A DNA stretch of 64,000 nucleotides, taken from NCBI GenBank assembly GCA_027704905.1, contig CM051002.1, positions 1,577,719-1,641,718 on the forward strand. The letters are read 5' to 3'. The notes under the pieces were generated by a model that did not search any database, was not told where the DNA came from, and saw only the letters and a list, made by a program, of their open reading frames with translations. Positions 1-27,904 of the stretch are shown in pieces. The translations under genes and the position numbers were made by a program. This DNA comes from Muraenolepis orangiensis (taxonomy: Eukaryota; Chordata; Actinopteri; Gadiformes; Muraenolepididae). The first letter of the stretch is position 1. Each line of letters starts with the position of its first letter.

Positions 1-573
1 TGTATGTTCAGAAACAAGTGGTTTCCCACCAATAGGCACTCCCTGGCTTCTTCCCCTGGCTTTGAGACATTCCGGGAGGTCAAAGCAAAGGGATCTCGTT
101 GTCCTCCATGGCAACAGAGCTAATAAACTTCTGGGGGTGGCTGTAAATTTTCTCATTACTTGGCCTGCAGCCCAGAGATGGGGGGCGTGTGGTTAAGTGT
201 GGGGAGGGGGTAGGTTTGGGGTTGGAGTCTCCCTGAACAGGATCTGTCTTCCTCATCTGCTCATATCCCCCCCCCCCTGTACTGTGGTGTGAGATGAGCC
301 CCAGGCAGTGGCTCAGTGCTGGCCCTGCCTGGGGCTGGTCACATCTCCACAACCGAGTTACAGCTTTATCAACGCAACAAACAAACACATGCAATAAAAA
401 TATCCGTGCATCATTACACATTACAACTTTCCTACATTAGCATTGATGTAATCAGACATGTAATTACATACTGCACCTAACTACATTCTTTAGTGTGTTT
501 AATTTCCTATAAAAACTATGTTTGGCAGCAACTACAACAGAGAAAAATATCATGTTTTTCTGTTTCTTGACAG

Positions 574-1428
574 TCAACGTGGTGGACTTCTGCGGTCAGA
601 CCATCAAGGGCGACGGCATGATTGTGAACTCACACCAGGACTCTAAAAAGTACTATTTTGTGACCATGGGCACCGACTGCCACCTCACCATGCAGGGGGC
701 CTCCCCCAAGGACAAGGTCCAGTTCCACTTTCGTTTCTTCCTGGTGTACAGCCTGCTGAGGGTGGCTCCGCTCAGCCCCGCCCCGCTGGTCCCAGAGTCC
801 CCGAGGGGCTCGGCCCCGCTCGACAGCCCGCGACCGGACCCTGTGCCCGGCCAGGGTCCGGTCGCCCAGATGGACCCGTGCCATGCGGGCTCTTACGTAC
901 AGTTCTACGACGGCAAGGAGAGGAACTCCCCGCCCATCGGCCCGCCGCTATGTGGGAAGAGCCCCCCCCGTCCGGTGCTGTCCACAGGGAACTACCTGAC
1001 GCTGAGGCTGGTGACCCGGGGGACGCAGCCCAGGGTGGACTTTGTCGGGGACTTCACCTCCTTCAGACTGGGTGAGTCTGTGACTTGCAGTGTTGTGAGA
1101 CAAAATGAGCTTTTGATCTTTTTTTTATTGTTATTTTACATGTTGTGGTCTGGCAATGTATGTTTTCCATGCCGATAAAGCCCTTTGAATCTTCAATCTT
1201 CAATCTAAAGAGCAGACACTACATGTTAATTTTCTTTTAGGTAAGACCCACCTCTTCAACTGGCTTTCCCTGCTAAACATCCTCCCCTCTGTCCCATGAC
1301 TACATTTGAATTATACTTATTTTTCTCTTCTTATCTGTCTTATTTGTATTCTATGTACCTATGAGATGATTTTTACTGTGTGTAATTCTACCTGAAAAGT
1401 ATTCAGAAAAGCACTTTATAAACTGAAT

Positions 1429-1492
<64 letters not shown>

Positions 1493-3410
1493 TACTACAC
1501 TTAGGAAGGGAGGTGTCTATGGTAACAAAAATAAATACCTGTCTGCCTATTTTGTTATTGTTTTTTACATTTGAATTATAACATTTCTGTATGTCATAGG
1601 GCTCTCCTATTGAGTCTGTGTTCCTCAGCATATATCAAATACATTGTCACCTGAAAGCTCTTTTCAAATGTTTTATCCAAGCCAAGCCCTGAAAGACTTA
1701 CATCCTTTCTATGTTCTCCTGTTTTCAGGTTTCAACCAATCGGAATGCAGTGGGGAGCCATATTTCACCTGTCGGAACGGGAAGTGTATTCCGCTGAGTC
1801 TGGTGTGTGATGACAAAGGCATCGACAACTGTGGTGATGGGAGTGACTTGGAAGAGAACCTGACGACTGGGTGCAAAGGTCAGCCAGTGGTCTGCAAAGG
1901 GCTTACTGATTATGTTATGCTAACACCCCATAACGCCATAGATCATATCGGTTCAAATTGAAGCTAGTATGAGAATAAGAGTATAATTTAACAAGCCCTA
2001 TTTGTTCATTAAAAAGTAAAATAACCATATCATCAGCATTTCCTTTTTCTGGCAGCGGGTCAGCTGGTGCCTCCTGAATCGCCACCCGTGATTGGAACAT
2101 CACCACAACCGCTTCTAACCACACACACAGTGCCGGCGCTCACACGTATGAACTGTGGTGCACCGGACAACGCTCACAACCTGGAGTCAGCTGCAGGTGA
2201 GATGCTCCAGCTGATGCTCACAAGTTCAAGATTCAACAGTTTTTATTTGCCAACAAGTACAATGGAATGCCTTCTCCCCATTCCCTCCTGCAACATCAAT
2301 GCTATACTATGCTATACAAAACTATGCAACACTATACTATATACTATAAACCACACAATACTATAACAATACTATAAAAAAAGCATAAAGTGACTGATGG
2401 ATGATGTAGTATATACCTATGGCTAATGGTGCAAAAAGCACCATTAAAAGCACCAAGTGCCTGTAGTGCAGCAGCATCATGAATACAATGCAGTGAGTGC
2501 AGTGCAGTAACTGTAATGAGTCCAGCAAGTCCAGCAAAAAAGTATGTTTGGAATATTGGAATATTGGTGACAATGCTATGATAGTGGCAGCACTCCAAGC
2601 AGTTCAGTAGGCGCCCTGCCTGTGGATATAAACTGTCAATTAACCTGCTAGTCCTGGTTCGGATTGCTGCAGGGGGGAGAAAAGATGGTGCCCAGGGTGG
2701 TTGTATCAAATTTGATGTTAAGTAGTCTTAAAAATCAGATCGTCGTCATAGTAGACCAGCTAACATCTGGATAGACAGGGTGTTTCACTTTCTTTCGCTT
2801 CACCTTTGTATTGACGGTTTATGTTGCTGGAGCAGGGATCTGTAAGCCCGTAATGGGCTGACAGCAAACACAAACTCGGCCAACACTAGTAAACTGTAGA
2901 ATATCTCTTTAACCAAACAGGAAGCAAGGCATAAATCGTCCCTTTCAGTTCTGCTACAACACAGTAGGACTGCTGGATCTCAGATGAGTTGTAAAGGGTC
3001 TGGTGGTTTTCCTCTTTTAATAAAAACAAAGCAAGGCGACCACGATGCAGTGATTCATCCTTGGTTCATCTTGCTCCCCCCACAATCTCTCCCTCCTAGA
3101 CTCCAGCGTCTCTGAGTCCTGGCTGGCTCTCTACGTCACGCTGGGAGTGTTGGCGGCGGCCGTGCTCCTGTGCTGGTGCTGCTGGTCTCCGGCTTGGCTC
3201 CTGTGGCGCCTCAGCGTCTGCCGCCACCTGCCCTGCTGCAACTCGGCCTGCGCCTCCTGCCAGCTGTGTCTGCGTAGCTGCGGCAACTACGGCGACAACA
3301 GGCCCACCAAGGTGACCCCGCACACACCCGTGAGTGGCACGCTGCTGAGGGCCGTAGCCACCGGCGCTGACACCGGCGCTAATGCCGCCACCACTACTGT
3401 GGCCGTGTGA
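574..3410 (+). CDS. ldlrad2: LDL receptor class A domain-containing protein 2 (3' exons; 5' end outside window)
   Basis: Four exons are visible: 574-1071, 1729-1878, 2056-2196 and 3100-3410 (stop TGA 3408-3410). Each is bounded by AG/GT, all internal junctions are phase 1, and they join in frame to about 365 codons. The first exon enters in mid-codon, so a signal-peptide exon must lie left of the window. Exon 574-1071 begins with VDFCGQT and encodes a CUB-like extracellular domain ending RVDFVGDFTSFRLG. Exon 1729-1878 is a single LDL-receptor class A module with its cysteines and the DNCGDGSD calcium motif. Exon 2056-2196 is a Ser/Thr/Pro-rich stalk. Exon 3100-3410 holds one transmembrane helix (WLALYVTLGVLAAAVLLCW) and a cysteine-rich cytoplasmic tail that could be palmitoylated (inference). 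The order and the linked motifs match vertebrate LDLRAD2, whose function is unknown to me; the human protein is shorter (about 270 residues). Confidence 0.88.
1431..1490. repeat. (TTA)n microsatellite in ldlrad2 intron
   Basis: About 20 ATT/TTA trinucleotide copies without interruption, in the intron between 1071 and 1729. Confidence 0.95.
2221..2710 (-). mobile_element. LINE 3'-end fragment, family A
   Basis: This block shares a core (GTGCAGCAGCATCATGAATA, then a GCAGTAACTGTAATGAGTCC-like stretch) with blocks at 7205-7540, 24085-24440 and 59720-60235. Plus-strand copies of its terminus sit near 55855-56010, 59575-59660 and 61735-61905. Recurrence in two orientations and variable truncation suit 5'-truncated non-LTR retrotransposon ends. 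It lies in the last ldlrad2 intron. The exact family is not recognised. Confidence 0.7.
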
Positions 3411-3764
3411 TGCGGGCGAATGATGGTACTGTACCGCAAACATGGTGTACATAAGGGCCCATGATGTAAAAACTAGGATAAAGTCCAGGTGTAGAAGTGC
3501 AACAATTACCAGGGCTTTGGGTTTTTGTTTTGGTGCAATGGACCAAGGGAAGGTCACAAGAAGATGAGTGGACTTTGAAAGGGATCATAAAAAAACATTT
3601 TCTATGACGATATTGTTTAGTTGAGGTGATGCAGGGTTCGTTATGCATTTGAAAGGAACCGTTTTTTAATTATGACTCCCAGAGGTACTTTCTGTATCTT
3701 TCGTTGTACATTGTCTGTTTATAAGTAGTGTCTCACTGTAGATTGAATGCATCCTGTTTAGATC

Positions 3765-3770
3765 ATTAAA
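3765..3770 (+). terminator. candidate poly(A) signal of ldlrad2 (ATTAAA)
   Basis: ATTAAA lies about 355 bases after the ldlrad2 stop. An AATAAA at 4087-4092 and another at 4299-4304 are alternatives, so the 3' end is not fixed by sequence alone. Confidence 0.4.
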
Positions 3771-4405
3771 AAACCTTACTGAAAAAAACCAGGAGCATCT
3801 GGACAGTCTGCTGTTCACAGTGAATACGCGTAGCGTAACTTGATGTTTTTTGACTTGCTTCTCCTTTGTATGTTTCTGTTTTCATGTACTTTGTGATTGA
3901 TTTTGAATGTAATTGGTTCTGTTTCTTTCCGACTGTAAAATGAAAAACAAAAGTTGGCCCACACATGTGGCTCAGACCTTAAGTTCTGTTCTCCGTCCGA
4001 GAGCAGATCTTCAGTTTTACACATTACCTAAAGCCTCCCACTTTCACTTGAATGTGTGCAAAATTGCAATCCCATTTTTTCAGAATAATAAACCACGTGT
4101 CATTATTGCACAAATTCTTCTTGAAATGACATCATGCACATTGGACCACAGGCCTAGCAGCACACATGGTAGCTGCCCTCCTGTCATGTTCCCACCAGCG
4201 GCTGTTTGTGTAGCTTATTTGCACGGAGCCTTGTTCACTGTGAGACATACGTCTGTTGAGTTCATCCCCTTGGTACAGTCGTGGTCCACGCACTCTTGAA
4301 TAAATATGGTTTCTAGCCACAGGGTTGCTAGGCTGCTAGCTAGCTAACAACTCTCACACATTTGTCGATTATTCTTGCTTTCCTTGTTTCTCTGAATCAC
4401 TCAAG

Positions 4406-4406
<1 letters not shown>

Positions 4407-4465
<59 letters not shown>

Positions 4466-4501
4466 CTGTAGGCCTACAGGAATCCGTCTCGATCACTCTA
4501 G

Positions 4502-4550
<49 letters not shown>

Positions 4551-5377
4551 TAGGGCTACAGGAATCTGTCACAATCACTCTAGAACACACACACACATGC
4601 TGTAGGGTTACAGAAATCCGTCTCTATCACTAGAACACACACAGGGTGTAAGGCTACAGGAGTCCGTCCACCCTGACCCTGCAGACAGCAGAGAGAGAGA
4701 AAGACTGATGAAGGATGAGGGTTGAGGACCTAGATATACACAGATATACAGATATACACAGATATACAATATGCAATCATCATCAACAACTATAAGTTAA
4801 GCTTTAAACAATATTCAGATGCATGTCTTGATGTGGCATTTACGGTCGTGTTGTCGAGGTCATTCCAAGAGATGAATGCGTATAGATGTGCAAAATGTGC
4901 AGAGAATGTGCACAATTTTGATTGGATTATTTGTTTGACTTGGTAGTTATGTTTATTTTGTGTATATGCTCACAAATGCATTGGCTGTATTTTCTTTCAA
5001 AAATATATATTTATACTTATTGGTAACCGTTTATATTAGCTTCCAAAAGCCCTTCGCTTTAATGTCGCTTGAGTGGCTCTTTGAACTCCTGGCGAAGTGC
5101 ATCGTAAAGCACATCAGTGGAGGCTGGGTGGTGGTGCTGGGGAGAGGCCAAGCTAATCAAACACAACAATGACCTCGCTAAGAGGCCACCGTGTTCACAG
5201 ATGCAGTGTTTATCTGCATCTCACCATAGAAAACAGCTGTCACTCAAACTGTTGTCTGGAACCTGAGGCCCATTGTGTCAGTTGAGACTTGACCGGGGAG
5301 CTGGTCTCTCTGGGCTGTGGTATCTCTGAGACCAGACGGATCGCAAAACCTTACATCTTGTTAGTCCTGTGGCTCCC

Positions 5378-5432
<55 letters not shown>
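4407..5432. repeat. CA microsatellite cluster in the ldlrad2-g0s2 spacer
   Basis: (AC)n runs at 4407-4463, 4503-4549 and 5381-5432. The first two belong to a short tandem unit (CTAGAACACAC...TGTAGGGCTACAGGAATC) repeated about four times between 4400 and 4660. No coding exon is seen between 3411 and 5800. Confidence 0.9.
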
Positions 5433-5434
<2 letters not shown>

Positions 5435-5805
5435 TACACTATATTTAGATTAAATGTTAATTCTCTCAGACACTAATATCAATATTAGGGATTTTAATCG
5501 ATGTATATTAGTTTAATCAAAAATGGGCCTATAAGTCAATCTAATTATTGCTATATTTCTTGTAGTCTGGTTATTTTGGCCCATATTTTGTATTCTTTGT
5601 GGTCTCACGTGAACAGCCTACCACCAAGTTGTCTGTGTAGTAGGCTCAAGTGTGTGATATACTACCACCCAGTGGTTGGACTCAGTAATACTCCCTATCT
5701 AAAACACAACGTGAACAAACTTGAGAGCAGCTTCTCACCTGCTCTTAAACGCAGATGATTTATCTGAACCTCGGGGAAGACATGGACTCAGACCTCATGA
5801 AAATG

Positions 5806-5811
5806 TTTATT
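5806..5811 (-). terminator. poly(A) signal of g0s2
   Basis: TTTATT on the plus strand reads AATAAA on the minus strand, about 285 bases after the g0s2 stop. A second copy occupies 5815-5820. Confidence 0.6.
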
Positions 5812-6096
5812 TCGTTTATTTTGATGAAAAAAAATAATATCTACAGCATAACACTTTCAACAAGCACTTCATAAAGGCTAAACACATATACTGTAGTTTG
5901 ACACGACAAGCGGTGGTAGGACTTGGACACCGCACAGCAGCGCCTCGTCACTCTGGAAGGCCTGAAGCCACTGGCCAAGCAGGGCTCACGCACACACGGA
6001 CACACGCACAACATCGGTGGTAGGACGGAACTGCACAAGTTCCTTTCAAATAAATAGTCTTTTTGTTTCATTAGAATTCCTCTCCAAGTGAAACAC

Positions 6097-6525
6097 TCAA
6101 GACCCTTTATGACGCATGAAGTCATTCGCTGCAATTCTGTGTCGGTGCGTCTTGCACAGGGTCGCAGGGACCACGTCCGTCTCGAAGTGCGTTGCTCCCC
6201 GAACCTTCAACTCCTCCACCTCCATCAGCTGCTCTTGCTGCTGCTGCTGCTGCTGCTGCTGTTGTTCTCTTCTCCCTCGTCTCCTTACATAATGGCCTCC
6301 TACAAGTGTCCTCCTCGGCTGCTCCAACATGAGCATCGCCGTCTCGTCGGCGTCGTACGCGCTCTCACCGGAGGAGAACGGGCGGCACACCGTCTCCACC
6401 AGGCCGATCACCGTCCCGACCACCGCGAACACCGTGCCCACCAGGTAGACCTTGAGCATGCCGCGGGCCGACCTCTGGCCCAGCACCTCCCGGACGAAGG
6501 GTATCAGCTCCTGCATGGTCTCCAT
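6097..6525 (-). CDS. g0s2: G0/G1 switch protein 2 with an added polyglutamine tract
   Basis: An uninterrupted 142-residue reading frame, stop at 6099-6097. The start at 6525 is chosen because the protein then opens METMQELIPF, the hallmark N-terminus of vertebrate G0S2; a further upstream ATG would only add 5'UTR translation. Residues 23-46 form the single hydrophobic segment (MLKVYLVGTVFAVVGTVIGL) followed by VETVCRPF, again G0S2-typical. In mammals this segment binds and inhibits adipose triglyceride lipase on lipid droplets, and the protein also occurs in mitochondria. The C-terminal half is not conserved with human and holds a run of ten glutamines encoded by a CAG repeat (about plus 6236-6265). 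The length exceeds the roughly 103 residues of the human protein. A 3' splice site (AG at 6544-6543) lies 17 bases upstream of the ATG, and a GTATGT donor at 6666-6661 fits a noncoding first exon. Confidence 0.9.
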   Translation of the reverse strand: METMQELIPFVREVLGQRSARGMLKVYLVGTVFAVVGTVIGLVETVCRPFSSGESAYDADETAMLMLEQPRRTLVGGHYVRRRGRREQQQQQQQQQQEQLMEVEELKVRGATHFETDVVPATLCKTHRHRIAANDFMRHKGS

Positions 6526-6765
6526 ATTGTCGTCGCTTCTACCTGTGGAGCACAAGGGTTTGAAGCGCACATTAACACCAGGAGGCTAGTGGTAGGCGAA
6601 ATTTCAAATGCACATGAGAAAATGAACATAGAAAAGACAGATAATATATGATATCAGAAAACATACGTCAGTTGGATAGTAGACAGTAACAGGGCGCTCT
6701 CTGGGCCTGTGCTTGCTTCTAGGGCGCATATGAGAGCAATGCAACAGGCTGTGTCACAGCTGTCC

Positions 6766-6771
6766 TTTATA
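6766..6771 (-). promoter_or_regulatory. TATA box of g0s2
   Basis: TATAAA on the minus strand in the context CTTATAAAGG. Transcription starting about 30 bases downstream (near 6735) would give a noncoding exon of about 70 bases ending at 6667, where GTATGT follows, spliced to the coding exon at 6542. The spacing is self-consistent; the start site itself is inferred. Confidence 0.65.
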
Positions 6772-7204
6772 AGAGAGGACAGGTCCGCCCTCCCCGTGAC
6801 GAGGGGTCGTGATTTGGGAAGCGCTAACGGAACCTTTGGGGTCACGCCAGAAAAGTCGGCCACGTAAGAATTGCTCGTGATGTAAACCAAACAATGAGTA
6901 TGTTCTATAGACGTGTTTTTATATGTTGATTGTGTATCAGAGTGAGGATGGATCAACCACACACCTAATTGCACCAATGTGTCATATATAATAATATAAT
7001 ATGGTAATATATTATTTCTTTGTGTGGTATATATATATTGTTTTCTTTGGCCGGTAGTACACAGTTTCCTTTCTGTACATTATTTTCATTCTCTTGATCA
7101 AACAATCCAATGAATCTGTCATTCATTAGTCCATGTCAGTACTGTATAGTAGTACATGCACAGTAGTACAGTAGTACAGTAGTGTGAGCCATGCCTTACC
7201 TATA

Positions 7205-7540
7205 TTCAAGATTCAAGTACAATGGAATGCTTACTCCCCATTCCCTGCTATATATATATATACTATACAAATACTATACACAATAAAAATGAACATAAAA
7301 AGACCACTAAAGTGACTGATGGATGATATGTACATGTGTTGAATTGTGCAAAAAGCATTTAAAAAGCATTTTAAAGTGCCAGCAGTGCAGCAGCATCCTG
7401 AGTACAGTGCAGGACAGTGCAGTAACTGTAGTGAGTCTAGAAAGTCCAGCAAAGTATGCCAGTGTGATGTTAATGTAGGCTGCTGATCAACAACATGAGC
7501 CATGGGTCGTCTCCATCCAGGGTCTCTAATCAGGGGAAAG
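7205..7540 (-). mobile_element. LINE 3'-end fragment, family A
   Basis: Carries the CAATGGAATGCTTACTCCCC start and the GCAGTAACTGTAGTGAGTC core shared with 2221-2710 and 24085-24440. Truncated, no open reading frame of note. Confidence 0.7.
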
Positions 7541-7591
7541 GTCGTGTAAACCCTGCTCACCCATACTCTACTGTCCGCAGTGTGAACTAAG

Positions 7592-7713
7592 CTCACACAC
7601 ACGCACGCACGCACACGCACACACACATGCAAACACGCACGCACACACACACACACACATGCACGCATGCACACACACACACGCACGCACACACACACAC
7701 ACACACACGCACG

Positions 7714-7791
<78 letters not shown>
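7592..7791. repeat. CA-rich microsatellite
   Basis: About 200 bases of (AC)n with CGCACGCAC interruptions in its left half and pure AC in its right half. Confidence 0.97.
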
Positions 7792-7792
<1 letters not shown>

Positions 7793-7799
7793 CATCATC

Positions 7800-8850
7800 T
7801 GCCGATACACACAGGGATGGTTAATGTGTGGGTTGTTTTGTGTTGTTTCATTCACTGAATCTCTTTTCTATGAACTAGGGAAACAGTTCAGGAGTTTCAC
7901 CTCAGCATGTTACACAAACAGGATGCACTTTAGAGTTATTGTGTTTATATATATATATATATATATAATATTTACAGGTTTTTTTTTAACTGTTTTTCCC
8001 TTGGTCTCAATACAATGTCCACTTCTTCAAAACTCTTCACCCAGTGTGAAACACACACCTGAGCACCTCAGTTAACCTTTGGTGCAAAGTGACTCATGCT
8101 AACTAGTATATGCTAACTTCTATAAGACTACATTGTCAAGACAAGGCTGCAAAAACCCCCCCAGAATAAACGGAATAAACCTTCTGCTAAATTCAGAAGG
8201 ATCTGTCTTACGTATTTCAAGCATATAGTTTAATTTGTGCAACATATTTCCATCCACAGTAATCAGAATTTGTTTGGTTTTGAACTGAAAGTAAACTGTT
8301 TTGAATATCTTAACGTCTGCAAAATGTGCTGTAGTTGTACGGACCTTTACTGGTGGTGAACACTGATGGAGAGGGTATTCATGGTTTTGGAAGAAGTGGT
8401 GATTGAAGCAATGCAAAAGTACACACTGTTTCGTTCACATAGTCTATTGATATCGTGAACGTGTTAAGTGTTTTGAAAATGGGGACATGGTATTGAGTGT
8501 GAAAACGTTTGTAAAATAAAATGTAAATGGTCAATAAATGATATTTAATGAGAAAGAATAACAACTGGATACAATACAGTGTAGTCTGTTTCACATCAGT
8601 ACTGTGAGCAGTCTGTGTGGGTGAGTTTGTGGGAGGGAGAGAACGACAGAGAAAGAGAGATAGAGAGAGAGTGAGAGAGAGACATTTCCACATAACCAGA
8701 CATGCTTTTGTCATTGTTTCCAGAGGCACTTATCTAGTACTGTAGTACATGTTCACTAGAATTTACATTTAGGACACAACAACAGCCACATACAGACATT
8801 AACGTGTGTAATCTGGCAGTCGACATATTCTATTGTTACTATGCTGAATA
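7800..8850. other. stretch without recognisable gene
   Basis: A short (TA)n run at about 7948-7968 and an AG-rich patch at 8637-8683. Open frames here are short and resemble no family I know. Confidence 0.6.
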
Positions 8851-9749
<899 letters not shown>

Positions 9750-10194
9750 CTCCTTCTCGCTCTTATCTCATGGCATAGTTCATAAATACTTGACCCTTGA
9801 CAAGGAGCTGCTGACTCTGCGTTCCCATTGGTTCCCTAAAAGAGCGCGTGTGACGTCACCGTCTTAGCGTGTGGGGCCACACCCCTCCAGCAGGCCCCGG
9901 GGTCATCGGTCAGCTGATGGGTAGTCACAGTGGCAGCCGGCCGTGCAGCGTCTGGACGCAGGGAGGGCAGAGTTTCTTTAGTCCCACCGCCAAACGCACC
10001 TCTGGCTGACAGTATAACTGCTGTGTGCTGTATCACGGGAGCAGCAAAGTCCACCTACTTACTTCCAACATCCTAAGGGAATGGGTTAAGGCACAATTGA
10101 AAATAAATGCACATACACTACATGCATTCAATATAGAGTACCTATTCTGCTGTCACTTTCTCTGTAGTTCATCACTCCTCAGAAATTAAACATG

Positions 10195-10675
10195 ACCCAG
10201 TAGATTCTGTAATAACCCAAAATATTCTGTATTGACACAATAGATTCTGTTATGACCCAATAGATTCAGTGTTATGACCCAATAGACTGTTATGAACCAA
10301 TAGATTCTGTGTGATGACCCAATAGATTCTGTTATGACCTAAACTATTCAGTGTTATGACCCAAAATATATTTTATACCGTTATACCGTTTTTATATCTA
10401 GTAGACTGTCTTACATGAATACAATAAACCACTGTACATTGTATATTACCATGCACTTTACTGCAACATTTGCACTCTGGTTAGATGCCAAATTGTTTTC
10501 GCTGTACTGTACTTGTGCTGTACAATGACAATACATTTGAATATAATCTAATCTAATCTAATATATTCTGTTATGATGACCCAATAGATTCTGTTATGAC
10601 CCAATATATTCTGTTATGACCTAATATATTCTGTGTTATGACCCCAAAAGTTTCTGTTATGAACCAATAGACTGT
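10195..10675. repeat. minisatellite (unit near TTCTGTTATGACCCAATAGA) interrupted by a LINE tail
   Basis: Degenerate units of about 20-28 bases appear at 10195-10375 and resume at 10562-10675. Between them lies a LINE 3' end (about 10380-10561) with GCACTCTGGTTAGATGCCA and a (TCTAA)n tail. Confidence 0.8.
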
Positions 10676-11099
10676 GTGATGAGGCATGTTGACACCTGAC
10701 TGCTGCCTGATGACGTGTGGTCACAGCCTCAGGGATCACATTTTTTGTCTATTACCATACGCTCAGCATTAACCTAGAGTAGAGGACCATAGTGTTAACA
10801 ATTTTTACATTCCTTTAGCGTATGTACAATTTGTACATACCTTTCTTTAGAGCCATGGCATAGTAGTTATATGTGGGTGTGGTTTTGTTAAGTCAAGCCA
10901 TCTATGCTCCTAATTGATTGCAAGTTAGATTAGTTTCCTTTCACTTGTTTACCTGGTATTATACATTCTGTTCCCATACAGCTTAACAACTACACACAAT
11001 GTCTTTGGGATTTAGGGAATTAGTAGACAAAGGAAAATCCCCGGCGCTGCTCATGTTGCTATTTGGAAGAATACACAGCAAAACACCATGACAGGACCT

Positions 11100-11229
<130 letters not shown>

Positions 11230-11339
11230 CTGAGTTGAGTCAGAAGACACACCCTGTACCTGAGACGAAGTCAGCTCTCTGGGCTGAATGAAGAGAAGGG
11301 AAACAAACAAAAAAGCAGCCCAAGGCTATGAATACAAAT

Positions 11340-11650
<311 letters not shown>

Positions 11651-11784
11651 TCTATCGTTATGTCTATCGGTCTGTCTGTACATCTATATGTCTGTCTGTC
11701 TGTCTGAATTATGTTCATCAAAATGAGATAAGAAGTTTACATTTCATCCCTGAGGGGTGTACACATGCACGTATGTCCGTACAT

Positions 11785-12101
<317 letters not shown>

Positions 12102-12103
<2 letters not shown>

Positions 12104-12183
12104 TTACATTTACATTTACATTTACATTTAGGGCATTTGGCAGACGCTTTATCCAAAGCGACTTACAAGGTGTACATTAGTTG
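12102..12183 (-). mobile_element. L2-like LINE 3' terminus
   Basis: The minus strand reads GGATAAAGCGTCTGCCAAATG followed by a tail of (TAAATG)n. That is the 3' hairpin and tail of fish L2-like LINEs, as at 40457, 41454 and 61931. Confidence 0.75.
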
Positions 12184-12188
12184 AAGCA

Positions 12189-12225
<37 letters not shown>

Positions 12226-12426
12226 CACATACTGTTCATAAGACGAGGCCCGCGCTGCAGGTAGAAACACTATCCCTGTTCCAGTGTGGAGTGCGTGTCC
12301 ATGCATGTATGCGGGTGAGTGAGTGAGTGAGTGAGTGTTGATTCAGTGGTTGCAGTACAAGGCGCGGTGTCGGAGGGTGTGTCCCAAGCGCCGTATCACA
12401 GCTGCTACGGGGGGTACCTAGCTGTT

Positions 12427-12432
12427 TATAAG
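12427..12432 (+). promoter_or_regulatory. TATA box and noncoding first exon of lamb3
   Basis: TATAAG lies in the context GTTTATAAGGCGGC. A start about 30 bases on (near 12457) gives a noncoding exon ending at 12506, followed by GTGAGC. This splices to exon 2 (12994), which carries the lamb3 ATG; no other ATG occurs in the predicted leader. The start site is inferred. Confidence 0.65.
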
Positions 12433-13019
12433 GCGGCGTCCCGGGCCCTCACACACAGTGTGATCACAGCACCTTGATAGAACCATTGGACCGCTTCGTA
12501 ACACAGGTGAGCGTGGACAGGGCGTACGACTCCATACCTCCAACTGGACTATTTTTTTCGTTCTCTTTGGATGCATGATTTGAGAACTGCTTTTGAAAGT
12601 GGTGTAATAAGTGGTGTTATTTCAGAGGGAACTCTCTAGAGTAGCGTGGTGATGCTAGTCTTTGTTTATTGTTACTATGGCAGAGCTTACTGTGTATATT
12701 ATTATAATTATAGTATAGTGTTGTTTATAGTATATAGTAGGTAGTATATAGTGTTGTTTATAGTATATAGTAGGTAGTATATAGTGTTGTTTATAGTATA
12801 TAGTAGGTAGTATATAGTGTTGTTTATAGTATGGTATTGTATAGTATTGTGTAGTAAAGTGTAGTAAAGTAAATTATTGTTGGTGAAATTCATACTGTAG
12901 TGAGTAAATGAGGAGTTTTGTACTGGTTGCACATAAACAATCTTGAATCTTGACTAATACAGTATATGTCATTGTTTTGTGTGGCTGCTACAGAAGAATC
13001 CATCATTGGATTGAAGAAT

Positions 13020-27754
<14,735 letters not shown>

Positions 27755-27898
27755 GCAGCGTCCGCTGGCCATAGACTCAGGAGGCGGATGGAAGTGGGAA
27801 CTTTATGATTTGTTGTAATAAGATGTGTGCGTTACATGTTTACTACAAGTGTTTTACACTTGAAATGACTCTTCTCTACTCGTAAAGTCTTGTTGGAG

Positions 27899-27904
27899 AA
27901 TAAA
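27899..27904 (+). terminator. poly(A) signal of lamb3
   Basis: AATAAA 145 bases after the lamb3 stop codon. Confidence 0.75.

Noticed and set aside
3096..3557. Minus-strand open frame over the last ldlrad2 exon
   Set aside because: Shadow of the GC-rich transmembrane exon on the other strand.
6088..6651. Open frame on the plus strand opposite g0s2
   Set aside because: A shadow of the GC-rich g0s2 coding sequence; it has leucine runs from the CAG repeat complement and no family resemblance.
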